From: JABWAN01 sp041918175
GTDB lineage: Bacteria > Zhuqueibacterota > Zhuqueibacteria > Zhuqueibacterales > Zhuqueibacteraceae
Reading direction: 5' to 3'
Assembly (NCBI GenBank): GCA_041918175.1
Contig: JAYRWE010000048.1
Span: forward strand, 1-64,000
DNA: 64,000 nucleotides
This document shows, piece by piece, positions 33,395-41,305 of this stretch; position 1 is the first letter of the stretch; every line of letters starts with the position of its first letter. The position numbers and the translations under genes were made by a program. The notes below the pieces were generated by a model, which saw nothing but the letters and a program-made list of their open reading frames with translations, had not been told where the DNA came from and did not search any database.

Positions 33395-33772
33395 TTAAAA
33401 CATATAGCGTAGCGCTTCTTCGAGAATGTCAATAAGTTTGGGGGCTTCTTCTAAAATAACGAGGTCTTGCTGAGGAACGTGCTTGTGATGAAACGGCGGG
33501 CGCAAGCCGGGATGGTTGGGATAGTTGTCGTAGCGAAAGACCTCGGCTTGGTTCTTCACATATTGATAGCTGTAACGACGTTTGCCAATACTTTTAGAAG
33601 AAATTAAAATTTCTTCGAAGAAATCAATAAAAGAGTCGTCAAGCAGAATGACCGTTCCCGTTAAAGTACCTTGTTGCTCGTCGCGCTCCTTCACCGTTAC
33701 CTGCGCGGTAGCGATGGCCCAATGCCTCACAAGTGTGCTATCGACGATTTGAGCATACCCCTCAAATGTCAT
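33395..33772 (-). CDS. TumE-like toxin (DUF6516), second copy
   Basis: The 125-residue protein has the DUF6516 hallmark FRYDNYPNHPGL followed by FHHKHVPQ, a beta-rich N-terminal half with YSYQYVK, and a C-terminal amphipathic helix. It shares the same motif order as 10161-10550, with low overall identity. The ATG overlaps the antitoxin stop by ATGA. Its toxin role is known only through the family label. Confidence 0.78.
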   Translation of the reverse strand: MTFEGYAQIVDSTLVRHWAIATAQVTVKERDEQQGTLTGTVILLDDSFIDFFEEILISSKSIGKRRYSYQYVKNQAEVFRYDNYPNHPGLRPPFHHKHVPQQDLVILEEAPKLIDILEEALRYMF

Positions 33773-34002
33773 GCAGCACTCCCATTCATCATGTCTTTAT
33801 AAGTTTCAGCATGCCCCAGCCACATGATGAAATCTTTTGACTCCTCCAATTCCCCGCTCCAAACTTTTTGCACGAAGGCCTCAGTGGTCATGCCGTATTT
33901 TTTTTCAAACGCAGCGAGGTCATCTTTCAAGCCGGCGAGGCCGACGCGTTGAAAGGTGATGCGTTGCCATTTCTTGGGCGTGGGGGTAGTTTTCGTAGGC
34001 AT
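33769..34002 (-). CDS. TumA-like antitoxin, second copy
   Basis: The 77-residue protein starts at ATG 34002, with AAAGGAG eight bases upstream; the longer open frame upstream is unneeded. It has a basic N-terminal tail (MPTKTTPTPKKW) and then an acidic helical C-terminal half with the SGELEESKDFIMWLG motif, similar in shape to 10540-10770. It is the first gene of a two-gene unit with the DUF6516 toxin. The basic tail could bind DNA for autoregulation; this is inference. Confidence 0.7.
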   Translation of the reverse strand: MPTKTTPTPKKWQRITFQRVGLAGLKDDLAAFEKKYGMTTEAFVQKVWSGELEESKDFIMWLGHAETYKDMMNGSAA

Positions 34003-34196
34003 CGTGATCGCTCCTTTATGTTTGAACTGACGGCTTGATATACTCATCTCGTTTATTAAATGCAAGATGACGATGACAAAAAACTCACTTGCGTTTGCCT
34101 CGAACCGAGCCTACTTTGGCTCCACAAAGAGCGTGAGCACAAAACCCTGTGCTCATCTTAAACTTGTCGTGCGCGAATCTAACAAGGAGAGTGCTC

Positions 34197-34427
34197 ATGC
34201 CCACCGTCCAACTGAATTTCGGCTCGCAAGATTACAACTCGCACCAGTGCCAATCCTTTCGCGACGGCGATTGGATCATCTTCCGCTGTGAGCAGTGCCC
34301 GGATTATGAACGTCGCTTGAATTGGCGCACGGGCGATATGCGCTCACGCAATACAAGTGCTGAGATTCAACATCAGGGCTTTCACACTCCGCCGCAATAT
34401 CAAGAACTTCTTCAAAATCTCAACTGA
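34197..34427 (+). CDS. Small conserved-looking protein with CxxC-type cysteines
   Basis: The 76-residue protein starts at ATG 34197, with AAGGAGAG seven bases upstream. It contains HQC then FRCEQCPDYERRLNWRTGDM, a pattern that could bind a metal via three Cys and one His. No signal peptide or membrane helix is present. No family is assigned with confidence. It lies alone, with the toxin-antitoxin pair on one side and a REP-like repeat on the other. Confidence 0.55.
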   Translation: MPTVQLNFGSQDYNSHQCQSFRDGDWIIFRCEQCPDYERRLNWRTGDMRSRNTSAEIQHQGFHTPPQYQELLQNLN

Positions 34428-34451
34428 GCTTTTTCTCCCCTGAAACTTTCG

Positions 34452-34520
34452 GTAAGCGGATTGTTCAAAGCAAGCGGATAGAGCAAGGCTTTATCCGCTT
34501 CATTTTTTCAATCCGCTTAC
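34452..34520. repeat. REP-like element with GTAAGCGGATTG terminal inverted repeats
   Basis: Perfect 12-bp ends (34452-34463 and 34509-34520) and an inner AAGCGGATA/TATCCGCTT pairing are visible. A second member is at 61993-62063. The element lies between convergent genes and could act as a terminator. Confidence 0.7.
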
Positions 34521-34541
34521 CATGCTGCTCCACTTTCCGTT

Positions 34542-35648
34542 TCAATAAACCTGAATCAGTTTATGCGCCGTGAGCGCATTTGCATTGGCCGTTGCGGCGG
34601 CATGCACATTCACCAACGCTTCCAGGCGATAGGTTCCGCGCGGCAAGCGCAATCCTTTCACGCGCAGTGGGAAAGCTTCCGCAGCGCTGGAGATTTCCTG
34701 CTTGGCAGCGCCAATGTTTTGCCGAACGCCGCCGTCGAGGCGTTTTGCAAATAACGCCACATTGCACTGCTTACTCCCCGCCTCGGCTTCCTTAAAATCA
34801 AACTTCAGTTCGACGTCAAAACTTTGATCATCACGTATCATGCTTGTGCGTGTGGAAGTTCCGGAGAGCATGACTTCCATCTCGCGCACGCTTGCCGCTA
34901 AGTGCGTTGTTGCCCGCGAGCGTTCGTTCGAAGCTGTAGGCAAAGCCGGCGCAGTGTGCTCCTCTTGCTTTTGCAGGGTGAGCAATTTTTGTAACTCTTC
35001 CGTTTTTGTTTCCAGCTCGGGCAAGTGCGCGGTGATGAATGCGCCAATTGCCGCGGGATCAACGCCGCTGAAGGCGCGTTTGTCGTGCGTGAGCATGTGT
35101 TCGATCTTGCCCTGAAACTGCCCTTGATGCGGATAAAGATCGATACGAAACGTTGCTTTGTTCGCGGAGAAATCTTCCCCGTTCGTGTTCTGGGGCGAAG
35201 CCGTTGCAGCGCGCTGATTGAGTTCCTTAACGCGGCTCTCGTAATGCAAGCGCTGCCGCTCGTTCTCGCGTTTTTCGCGCTCAAGCGCTTTGACGTGTTT
35301 ATCCATTTCTTGTTCTGCCTCCTGCAATTTTTTCTTCAGAGCATCCTTCTCTTTGCGCTCGTGTTGTAGCGCGTGGATTTCATCTTCCAAATTCGCGGCC
35401 AGGCGGCGCGCTTCCGTTCGTACGCGCTCCAACTCTTGCTGCAAATCAACAGAAACTTCCGATACCGGCATACTTTGCAAAATTTGATTGTCATCCGGGT
35501 TTTGCATTTCCAAACCAGTTTCGCTTTCAGGTTGCGGCTCGACTTCAGCCTCAAGCTCGTCGCTTCGCGCGGCGCGCTCTTTTTCCAACGAGGTATTCTT
35601 CAATGCCTGTTGGCGTTGCGCGTATTCTCGTTTGCGCTGTTTATTCAT
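34542..35648 (-). CDS. Coiled-coil protein with C-terminal beta domain, haloperoxidase-cluster member
   Basis: The 368-residue protein is preceded by AAAGGAAT. An N-terminal Lys/Arg/Glu-rich region leads to a long coiled coil (about 70-150, heptads such as LERVRTEARRLAANLEDEI). A central segment and a C-terminal beta domain (about 275-368) follow, with SFDVELKFDF, NVALFAKRLDGG and LPRGTYRLEALVNV. The C-terminal pattern (D-V-x-x-K/W ... R-G-x-Y-x-L-x-A) resembles the small proteins at 35849 and 38398. There is no signal peptide. It may be a structural or tethering partner of that cluster; function unknown. Confidence 0.6.
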   Translation of the reverse strand: MNKQRKREYAQRQQALKNTSLEKERAARSDELEAEVEPQPESETGLEMQNPDDNQILQSMPVSEVSVDLQQELERVRTEARRLAANLEDEIHALQHERKEKDALKKKLQEAEQEMDKHVKALEREKRENERQRLHYESRVKELNQRAATASPQNTNGEDFSANKATFRIDLYPHQGQFQGKIEHMLTHDKRAFSGVDPAAIGAFITAHLPELETKTEELQKLLTLQKQEEHTAPALPTASNERSRATTHLAASVREMEVMLSGTSTRTSMIRDDQSFDVELKFDFKEAEAGSKQCNVALFAKRLDGGVRQNIGAAKQEISSAAEAFPLRVKGLRLPRGTYRLEALVNVHAAATANANALTAHKLIQVY

Positions 35649-35670
35649 GTTCTATTCCTTTCCAAAAATA

Positions 35671-35701
35671 AAAATGGCCTATCGAAAATTCGACAGGCCA
35701 T
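35671..35701 (-). terminator. Hairpin followed by T-rich run upstream of the coiled-coil gene
   Basis: On the minus strand, ATGGCCT and AGGCCAT arms (with TCGAA/TTCGA inside, one mismatch) form a long stem, followed by TTTTATTTTT. It ends 23 bp before the ATG at 35648, so it may be a terminator of the upstream transcript or an attenuator for the coiled-coil gene. Confidence 0.6.
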
Positions 35702-35848
35702 GATTGTTCGACCTGATCATGCTTGGCGCTGATCCACGTCTTCTTTTCCCCTGTTTATACTGTTGCGCTCCGCTTTGGGCTAGAAACAAGCGAGCATCCT
35801 CGGAGCTAGTGTGCAGTCGCCAAGCACGAGCAAAAAACGCAGTTCGAA

Positions 35849-36316
35849 TTAGGGCAACAACGGGCTGCTGATCGGGCCGCCATCATAGAACTGCAGCATG
35901 TCGCCTTCGCCGAAACCCGCGATGGGGCCGGGAACATTGCTCGGGCCGACCATCGTGATGGTCGCGACGAGTTTATACACGCCGGGCCTCACCACGTTGG
36001 CGGGAATGTGCATGAGATAACTATACGCATTCGGCGCGGAAACGAAATTGACCACCGCTTGCGAATATTGCGCGGGCAAACCGGTTTCACCGACGCCCAT
36101 CTCTTCGAGCAACACGCGCAGGTGCCACTTGCCGCCCATGATGTAATTCAGCGCGCCCGTGGTGTTCCATTTGAAATACACGTCCCAAGCTTGATCTTTG
36201 CGGATGATTTGCGCGGGAACGGTGGGAAGCCCCGGAGAATTGTGCTCCAACGCCTCGCATGTGCCGTTCATCGCAAAGAGCGGCAACAGTTCTTCGAACT
36301 TCATTGGTACTGCCAT
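35849..36316 (-). CDS. Small beta-rich protein, haloperoxidase-cluster paralogue 1
   Basis: The protein has 155 residues from ATG 36316, with the perfect ribosome-binding site AAGGAGG. A strongly conserved start (MKFEELLPLF, TCEALEH) is followed by a beta-sandwich-like body: WDVYFKWNTTG, LRVLLEEMGVGET, RPGVYKLVATITMVGPS and GFGEGDMLQFYDGGPIS. It shares roughly 60 percent or more of its residues, by eye, with the protein at 38398-38862. There is no signal peptide. The two paralogues flank the vanadium haloperoxidase gene, which suggests a shared complex or shell; no such function is known to me. Confidence 0.7.
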   Translation of the reverse strand: MAVPMKFEELLPLFAMNGTCEALEHNSPGLPTVPAQIIRKDQAWDVYFKWNTTGALNYIMGGKWHLRVLLEEMGVGETGLPAQYSQAVVNFVSAPNAYSYLMHIPANVVRPGVYKLVATITMVGPSNVPGPIAGFGEGDMLQFYDGGPISSPLLP

Positions 36317-36531
36317 GGTAAAACCTCCTTGTTGGAAAATTATACAGCCTGTATGGATTGATGATAAGCACAGCAACACGAATGATTCGATTGAGTTTGT
36401 CGGGAAAACATTCGAATACTTCGCTTCTGTGTTCATCCTTTTACTATGAGTAAAACGCTTTGCTTCTATTCATACCGCGGCACAGAATCGACCAGTTTCA
36501 ACTCCTAGCTGAACGTTTCTAGGCATTCTAA

Positions 36532-38193
36532 TCAAGCGGCAATGTGTACGGGAGTGCCATCGAACTTGTTGAATCGGAACACGGTTGCGCCGGAGGTATA
36601 CTCTGCGTAGCTCCGAGCGTATACTTTGAGCAAATCGATAGCAACTTGTTCGCCTAGCTGAAGCGAATAGGTGCCGTCCGAACGCCAGTGTACGCCAGCG
36701 ATATTGCGCCCCAGTGCGATATTGGATGCGAGTTTATTTAATTCACCTTCAATCGTTAAGGGTTGACTGTATGGCACAAAACGCTCATTGCCAGCACTAT
36801 CGACTAGAACCTCGACGGGGCTTGGAAAAATTTCATCGCCCTTGAAGAGTGCTTTAAGAATCGTTACGCAGGCCCCGGCAACAGTAGCATGGCCAGCACC
36901 ATATGCTGGGTGCATAGGTGATCCCTCTGGAAACGCCATGGGCAACAGTGCGGAACCATAGCGAGCCAACGTCGTCGTAACTGCGTTCGAACCTAATAAC
37001 GTTGCAGGTAAATTGAATAGGCCGGGGTTGCGGCGTTCATAGTCGATCCGACCAGCATAAACTTCAGGTCTCAAGCGGAGATGCACGAACCACTTTTGAA
37101 ACCAAACTGCTTTGAGCGCGAGCGCTGCAACTTCACACATCATGCCAATATTTCCGGGATCGCCTAAGGTACCAAATCCCTGTTGCAAGTTAGCACTTTC
37201 ATAGCGGTTACTGGTTGAGCGAAGTGAGCCAATTCCGCCTCCAAACGATGAAGGGGTGCCAGCGCCTTGCAACAATTGCAAACAGGCGTTGAAGTATCCC
37301 TGAAACAACACATCAATATGCACCCATTGTGAAAGATCACGCCCATTACGCAGATAATGCAAGTCCCCATCAAAATGACTAGGAATGAAATCTCGCGGCG
37401 CACCATTTTGCACGGCTACCCACTCCGGCCATTGTGTTATGAAATCCTGACCAGCACGCAAGGTTCGATTACGTTGTTCAAAACCTTGTGCACCAAAAGG
37501 AACGGGGTGCAGCAAAAATTGCGAAATGTAGGGACCGACACGATCGCCCGCAGTTAGCCCGCGGAAGAGCAAGCTTGGGGTGACAGTATCCGTCATATCT
37601 GCCGGTGCCAACTCTGCACTCGGAAGGCCATTGACCGCACGTTCTGTACGCGCTGCGTTGCGAAAACTCGTCAACTCCACCGCGGCTTGGATTGCAAGGG
37701 CATTGGTTTCATATTGACTAAAGGGTACGTCACGGAGCAGTGCCATCCAGTAGTTTTCAACAATTTCAAAACTTAATTCTTCACTGCCAAAACTTGGCGC
37801 AGGAGGCATCGCGTATTGTTGCGGATCGCCAGCCACCACAGAAAAGGCACGCCCACCTACCGGATTGACCCATTTTCGTGTCGCTAAACCAGCACCAACA
37901 TGCGGCGTAAGCCCTTCAATCGCAGAAAAAATACTATTCTGCGGCTGAGCGAGCGCCGCGGCAAATGCTGCAAATGCGGAAGCGTCGACGCGGCCTGAAA
38001 CCGAATCATGTCTCAAACCTTTGGTAAAAGTGCCACGTTTATCCGCATGCGTCGCCATATCGCCGTTGTCCGGTTGGGGTGGACGAAAATTGGGGATGAT
38101 CTGCTGCGAAACTGCAATGCGCTGTGGTTCTGCGCTCTCTCCTGCTGTCGCTACAGGATCAAAACGATTTGTGTCTACAGTTATGACTGCCAT
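36532..38193 (-). CDS. Vanadium-dependent haloperoxidase (bromoperoxidase-like)
   Basis: The 553-residue protein starts at ATG 38193, with TGGAG six bases upstream. Vanadate-binding motifs are present in order: KWFVHLRLRPE (about residues 366-376), HPAYGAGHATVAGA (about 433-447) and a last segment ALGRNIAGVHWRSD (about 495-508). Spacing resembles cyanobacterial and algal bromoperoxidases, which use peroxide to oxidise halides and halogenate organic compounds. No signal peptide is clear. By eye, its codons are less GC-rich than its neighbours', so it may be horizontally acquired. It lies between two paralogous small-protein genes. Confidence 0.88.
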   Translation of the reverse strand: MAVITVDTNRFDPVATAGESAEPQRIAVSQQIIPNFRPPQPDNGDMATHADKRGTFTKGLRHDSVSGRVDASAFAAFAAALAQPQNSIFSAIEGLTPHVGAGLATRKWVNPVGGRAFSVVAGDPQQYAMPPAPSFGSEELSFEIVENYWMALLRDVPFSQYETNALAIQAAVELTSFRNAARTERAVNGLPSAELAPADMTDTVTPSLLFRGLTAGDRVGPYISQFLLHPVPFGAQGFEQRNRTLRAGQDFITQWPEWVAVQNGAPRDFIPSHFDGDLHYLRNGRDLSQWVHIDVLFQGYFNACLQLLQGAGTPSSFGGGIGSLRSTSNRYESANLQQGFGTLGDPGNIGMMCEVAALALKAVWFQKWFVHLRLRPEVYAGRIDYERRNPGLFNLPATLLGSNAVTTTLARYGSALLPMAFPEGSPMHPAYGAGHATVAGACVTILKALFKGDEIFPSPVEVLVDSAGNERFVPYSQPLTIEGELNKLASNIALGRNIAGVHWRSDGTYSLQLGEQVAIDLLKVYARSYAEYTSGATVFRFNKFDGTPVHIAA

Positions 38194-38397
38194 TGGATAC
38201 TCCATCTTATATACACGATTAAAAACAAGAATTGCGGCCAAAAGCTTGGCTTTGATAAAAACTAAATCGGTATAACGAAACCAATCTTCATCCTCGTGCT
38301 TGTCCACACGCTCGTTAAAAATCCTTTTCTGTGCGCCACTCCACTTGCTTCGGCGCGAAGGCGAGCATGGACAAGCACGCATGCTTTCGCTGAAACT

Positions 38398-38862
38398 TCA
38401 AGGCTGCAACGGAAAGCTGATCGGGCCGCCATTGAAAAATTGCAGCATCTCACCTTCGCCGAAACCCGCGATCGGGCCGGGAACATTGCTCGGACCGACC
38501 ATCGTAATCGTGGCGACGAGTTTGTACACGCCCGGACGAACGATGCCCGCGGGGATATGCAAAATGCGCTCGTAGTTACTCGGCGCGGAAACAAAATTGA
38601 CTTCGGCAGTCGAATACGCCGGAGGCAAATTCGTTTCGCCGACGCCGATCTCTTCCAACAACACGCGCAGTTGGAACTTGCCGGCCAACACGTAATTGAG
38701 CGCGCCTTGCGTCGCCCAACGAAAACGCACGTCCCATGCTTGATCGGTGCGGATGATTTGCGTCGGGGCGCCGCCGGGCAGCGTGTGTTCCAGCGCTTCG
38801 CAAGTGCCGCTCAAACCAAACAGCGGCAACAACTCTTCAAACTTCATAGGCAAAGCTGCCAT
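38398..38862 (-). CDS. Small beta-rich protein, haloperoxidase-cluster paralogue 2
   Basis: The 154-residue protein has AAGGAGG before its ATG. The same layout as 35849-36316 is visible: LPMKFEELLPLF start, TCEALEH, WDVRFRWATQG, LRVLLEEIGVGET, RPGVYKLVATITMVGPS, ending GGPISFPLQP. It is the first gene of the minus-strand cluster. The two 88-bp promoter-like repeats directly upstream (38941-39166) suggest that it carries the cluster's main promoter. The conserved proline- and glycine-rich tail may form a docking strand. Function unknown. Confidence 0.7.
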   Translation of the reverse strand: MAALPMKFEELLPLFGLSGTCEALEHTLPGGAPTQIIRTDQAWDVRFRWATQGALNYVLAGKFQLRVLLEEIGVGETNLPPAYSTAEVNFVSAPSNYERILHIPAGIVRPGVYKLVATITMVGPSNVPGPIAGFGEGEMLQFFNGGPISFPLQP

Positions 38863-38940
38863 GGTAAAACCTCCTTGTTAAAAACTTCCTACAGCCACAT
38901 CATGAATTAGATTGTATCTGCAACAACGTTGTGATTGTCG

Positions 38941-39027
38941 TGTGCTCACTTCGTTGTGTGCTTCCAATATAACACTCACATTTATTGGCGAATTAAAGCG
39001 CACTTAATTTTTGCTAAATCTTTTTCT
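38941..39027. repeat. Promoter-like 88-bp direct repeat, copy 1
   Basis: On the minus strand it reads an AATTAA-N6-TTTAATT motif, then AATAAATG and TATATT (a candidate -10). Copy 2 is at 39079-39166. It lies upstream of 38862 and downstream of the BTAD regulator. Confidence 0.65.
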
Positions 39028-39078
39028 CACTCTCGTAGTCGCGTTGCTTTTTGATAAAGCTTCAACTTCGCTCGCGGC

Positions 39079-39166
39079 TGTGCTTCACTTCGTTGTCTGA
39101 GCCTAATATAACATTCGCATTTATTGCAGAATTAAATCGCGCTTAATTTGCGCTAAACTTCTTTCT
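39079..39166. repeat. Promoter-like 88-bp direct repeat, copy 2
   Basis: This is a direct copy of 38941-39027 with about 80 percent identity by eye. It overlaps the last codons of the receiver-BTAD regulator gene by 14 bp, so the duplicated regulatory DNA extends into the gene. Confidence 0.65.
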
Positions 39167-40421
39167 TCTTGCCGCTGTTGCCGTTTTTGATTTTTTCAAA
39201 CAGCTCCAACGTCGCACGCGTAGGCTTCACTTCCAACTCCGTGAGCAAAATCTCTTCGCACTTTTTGAATTGTTTGAGCGCTTTGTCGCGCTTGCCGAGG
39301 CGATAATAACACAACATCAAGCGGCGATGAATGTCCTCGCGGCAGTTGTCGCGCGCCAGAATATTTTCGCACAAACCCACGGCGCGGTCCGGCTTGCCGT
39401 TGAGGCTATACACTTTGCTGATGCGGTCCAACATTACCAAATAAATCTCTTTATAATGCTCGCGCTGCGAAGATGCCCAGCCGTCATAGGCTTCCTCTTC
39501 CATGAAATCGCCATGATAGAGATTTGCCGCGGCTTCAAACTCCGGCACTGCAGCTTCGCGCCCATGATCACGCTCCCGGCATTGCGCCCGCTGCCAATGC
39601 TGCTTGAATGCTTCCACATCGAGCGACACTTCGAGCGCCGGATTCAGAAAGTAGCACTCGTCTTTGAACATGATGAAGTCAAACGCAGGACAAGTTTCCT
39701 GCAACGCGCGCCGTACTTGATGCAAAGCAACATTCAACGAGTTCCGTGCCGCTTCCGGCTCTGCCGCGGGCCAAAAGGTCTCCATCAGCACTTCGCGGCT
39801 AATGCGCCGCTTGTGATTTATTGCCAAATACGCAAACAACAATTTGGCTTTGCGCCCCTGCCAATGCGTTGCAGAGAGGTCATTCACTACCACGCGAAAC
39901 TCGCCCAAGAAACTCACTTGCAAACGCGGCGCAACGCACTCCAGCGCGTGAAGCGCAGGGATATTTTGTTCTGCCGCGCTTTTAGGTGTTGAAAAAAGCA
40001 GCTTCAAGCGCGTGGACACTTCATGCAGTGCATTGGTGTGCTGTGGAGCAAAGAGCGGCAGCATGCGCTGCACACATTGCGTAACCTCCGCTGCGCAGAG
40101 CGGCTTTTGCAACACATCGTTGCAGCCCGCGCGCAACGCGGCCAGCATCAACTCGCCGTCAAGGTTCGTCACCATGAACACCAACGGGAGGTTGGGCCAT
40201 CGCGTTTTCAACACGGCGGATAATTCCAGACCTTGTGCATCGGGCAACTGTTCCGAGAAAAGGGCGAGCGCTGGGGCTTGCTGTTCCAACGCAGCCAGAG
40301 CCTCTGCGCCTGTAAGGGCGGGAACGACTTCATAGGTTTGATCTAAAACCTGGCGAATCGTGGCAAACGTTTCTTGGTCCTGATCAACAACTAAAATCTT
40401 CCTACGTGATAATTGCGCCAA
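39153..40421 (-). CDS. Receiver-domain and BTAD (SARP-like) transcriptional regulator
   Basis: From a TTG at 40421 (GGAAGAG seven bases upstream) the protein is 422 residues; a longer frame from an ATG at 40607 is also open but adds a low-complexity stretch inside the 40585-40617 palindrome. Order: receiver-like domain (VVDQDQETFATIR; the central acidic residue is replaced in LALFSEQLPDAQG, so classical phosphorylation is doubtful), a winged helix (LQVSFLGEFRV), and a bacterial transcriptional activation domain of TPR-like helices (about 230-400). It probably controls the haloperoxidase cluster downstream through the repeat at 38941-39166; that is inference. Confidence 0.8.
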   Translation of the reverse strand: MAQLSRRKILVVDQDQETFATIRQVLDQTYEVVPALTGAEALAALEQQAPALALFSEQLPDAQGLELSAVLKTRWPNLPLVFMVTNLDGELMLAALRAGCNDVLQKPLCAAEVTQCVQRMLPLFAPQHTNALHEVSTRLKLLFSTPKSAAEQNIPALHALECVAPRLQVSFLGEFRVVVNDLSATHWQGRKAKLLFAYLAINHKRRISREVLMETFWPAAEPEAARNSLNVALHQVRRALQETCPAFDFIMFKDECYFLNPALEVSLDVEAFKQHWQRAQCRERDHGREAAVPEFEAAANLYHGDFMEEEAYDGWASSQREHYKEIYLVMLDRISKVYSLNGKPDRAVGLCENILARDNCREDIHRRLMLCYYRLGKRDKALKQFKKCEEILLTELEVKPTRATLELFEKIKNGNSGKKKEV

Positions 40422-40584
40422 CGAACTCTTCCTTTCTCTGCGCTTTCGTTTTTTTTCTGTACTCAAAGATGCGAAGACGCCGTTACTTCTCTCGTATTCT
40501 TTTGAAATAAAATTGCGGATGTCATTCTGGTGGGCGTTTTGTTCTCCCCCCAAAGAGCCTCCACGGCTATTCCCTAAAATGAAA

Positions 40585-40617
40585 CTGCCACGATATGATG
40601 TGCTCATATCGTGGCAG
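40585..40617. repeat. Perfect 14-bp-stem palindrome upstream of the BTAD regulator
   Basis: CTGCCACGATATGA-TGTGC-TCATATCGTGGCAG lies in the 470-bp gap between the regulator and the YjbR gene. It could be a terminator-like hairpin or an operator. Nothing else is recognised in 40422-40891 apart from the ribosome-binding site GAGGAGG before 40892. Confidence 0.6.
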
Positions 40618-40891
40618 TGTAAGAGATGCAGCCTGGTGCCTTTGAAGGTTCTGCAGCACCGCATCTATTTTGTTCGTGGTAGGTAGAACCGGAATTTTGC
40701 AGTGAAGTCCATCGAATCCGCGACGGGCATAGGTCTGATCGCGAGGCCAATTCCCCTTTCTGCTGTCGCGTGGCCGGGCGCGACTTCACACGTAATTGGG
40801 GCAATTACTGCGGGCTTGGTGCAAAGCCCCCGCTTGCTTTCAGCCACTGCGCACGCTATCTTGCAACAACAACAACCCTTCGAGGAGGAGC

Positions 40892-41269
40892 ATGAAATAT
40901 CTAGAGCGTGTTCGCCGATTGTGCGCGGCCTTGCCGGGAAACGAAGAAAAACTTTCACACGGCGAGCCGACTTTCTTCGTCGGCAAAAAAGTGTTTTGTA
41001 TGTTTGCCAACAATCATCACAACGATGGACGCATTGCGGTATGGTTGCCCGCGCCCGCCGGCGTACAGGAAATGCTGCTTGCGAATGCGCCGGAGAAATA
41101 TTTCAAGCCGCCCTATGTCGGCGTGCGCGGCTGGATCGGCGTCGAACTACGAAAAGTGCGCACGCAAGAATTGGCGTTTCATATCACCGAAGCGTGGCGC
41201 TTGATTGCTCCGCGAAAACAACAAATGAGCGTCGCAGCATCGCGGAGCAAGTCAAAGAAGGCCAGTTAA
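40892..41269 (+). CDS. MmcQ/YjbR-family protein
   Basis: The protein has 125 residues from ATG 40892, which follows GAGGAGG. The family pattern is visible: LPGNEEKLSHGEPTFFVGKKVF then a beta strand, followed by GVRGWIGVEL and the helix ITEAWRLIAPRK, ending in a basic tail. YjbR proteins are small CyaY-like DNA-binding proteins whose biological role is unclear. There are no operon partners: the next gene is convergent. Confidence 0.88.
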   Translation: MKYLERVRRLCAALPGNEEKLSHGEPTFFVGKKVFCMFANNHHNDGRIAVWLPAPAGVQEMLLANAPEKYFKPPYVGVRGWIGVELRKVRTQELAFHITEAWRLIAPRKQQMSVAASRSKSKKAS

Positions 41270-41305
41270 AAATCGAGCCGCTTCAGCGACTTGGCTCCCT
41301 CCCCT

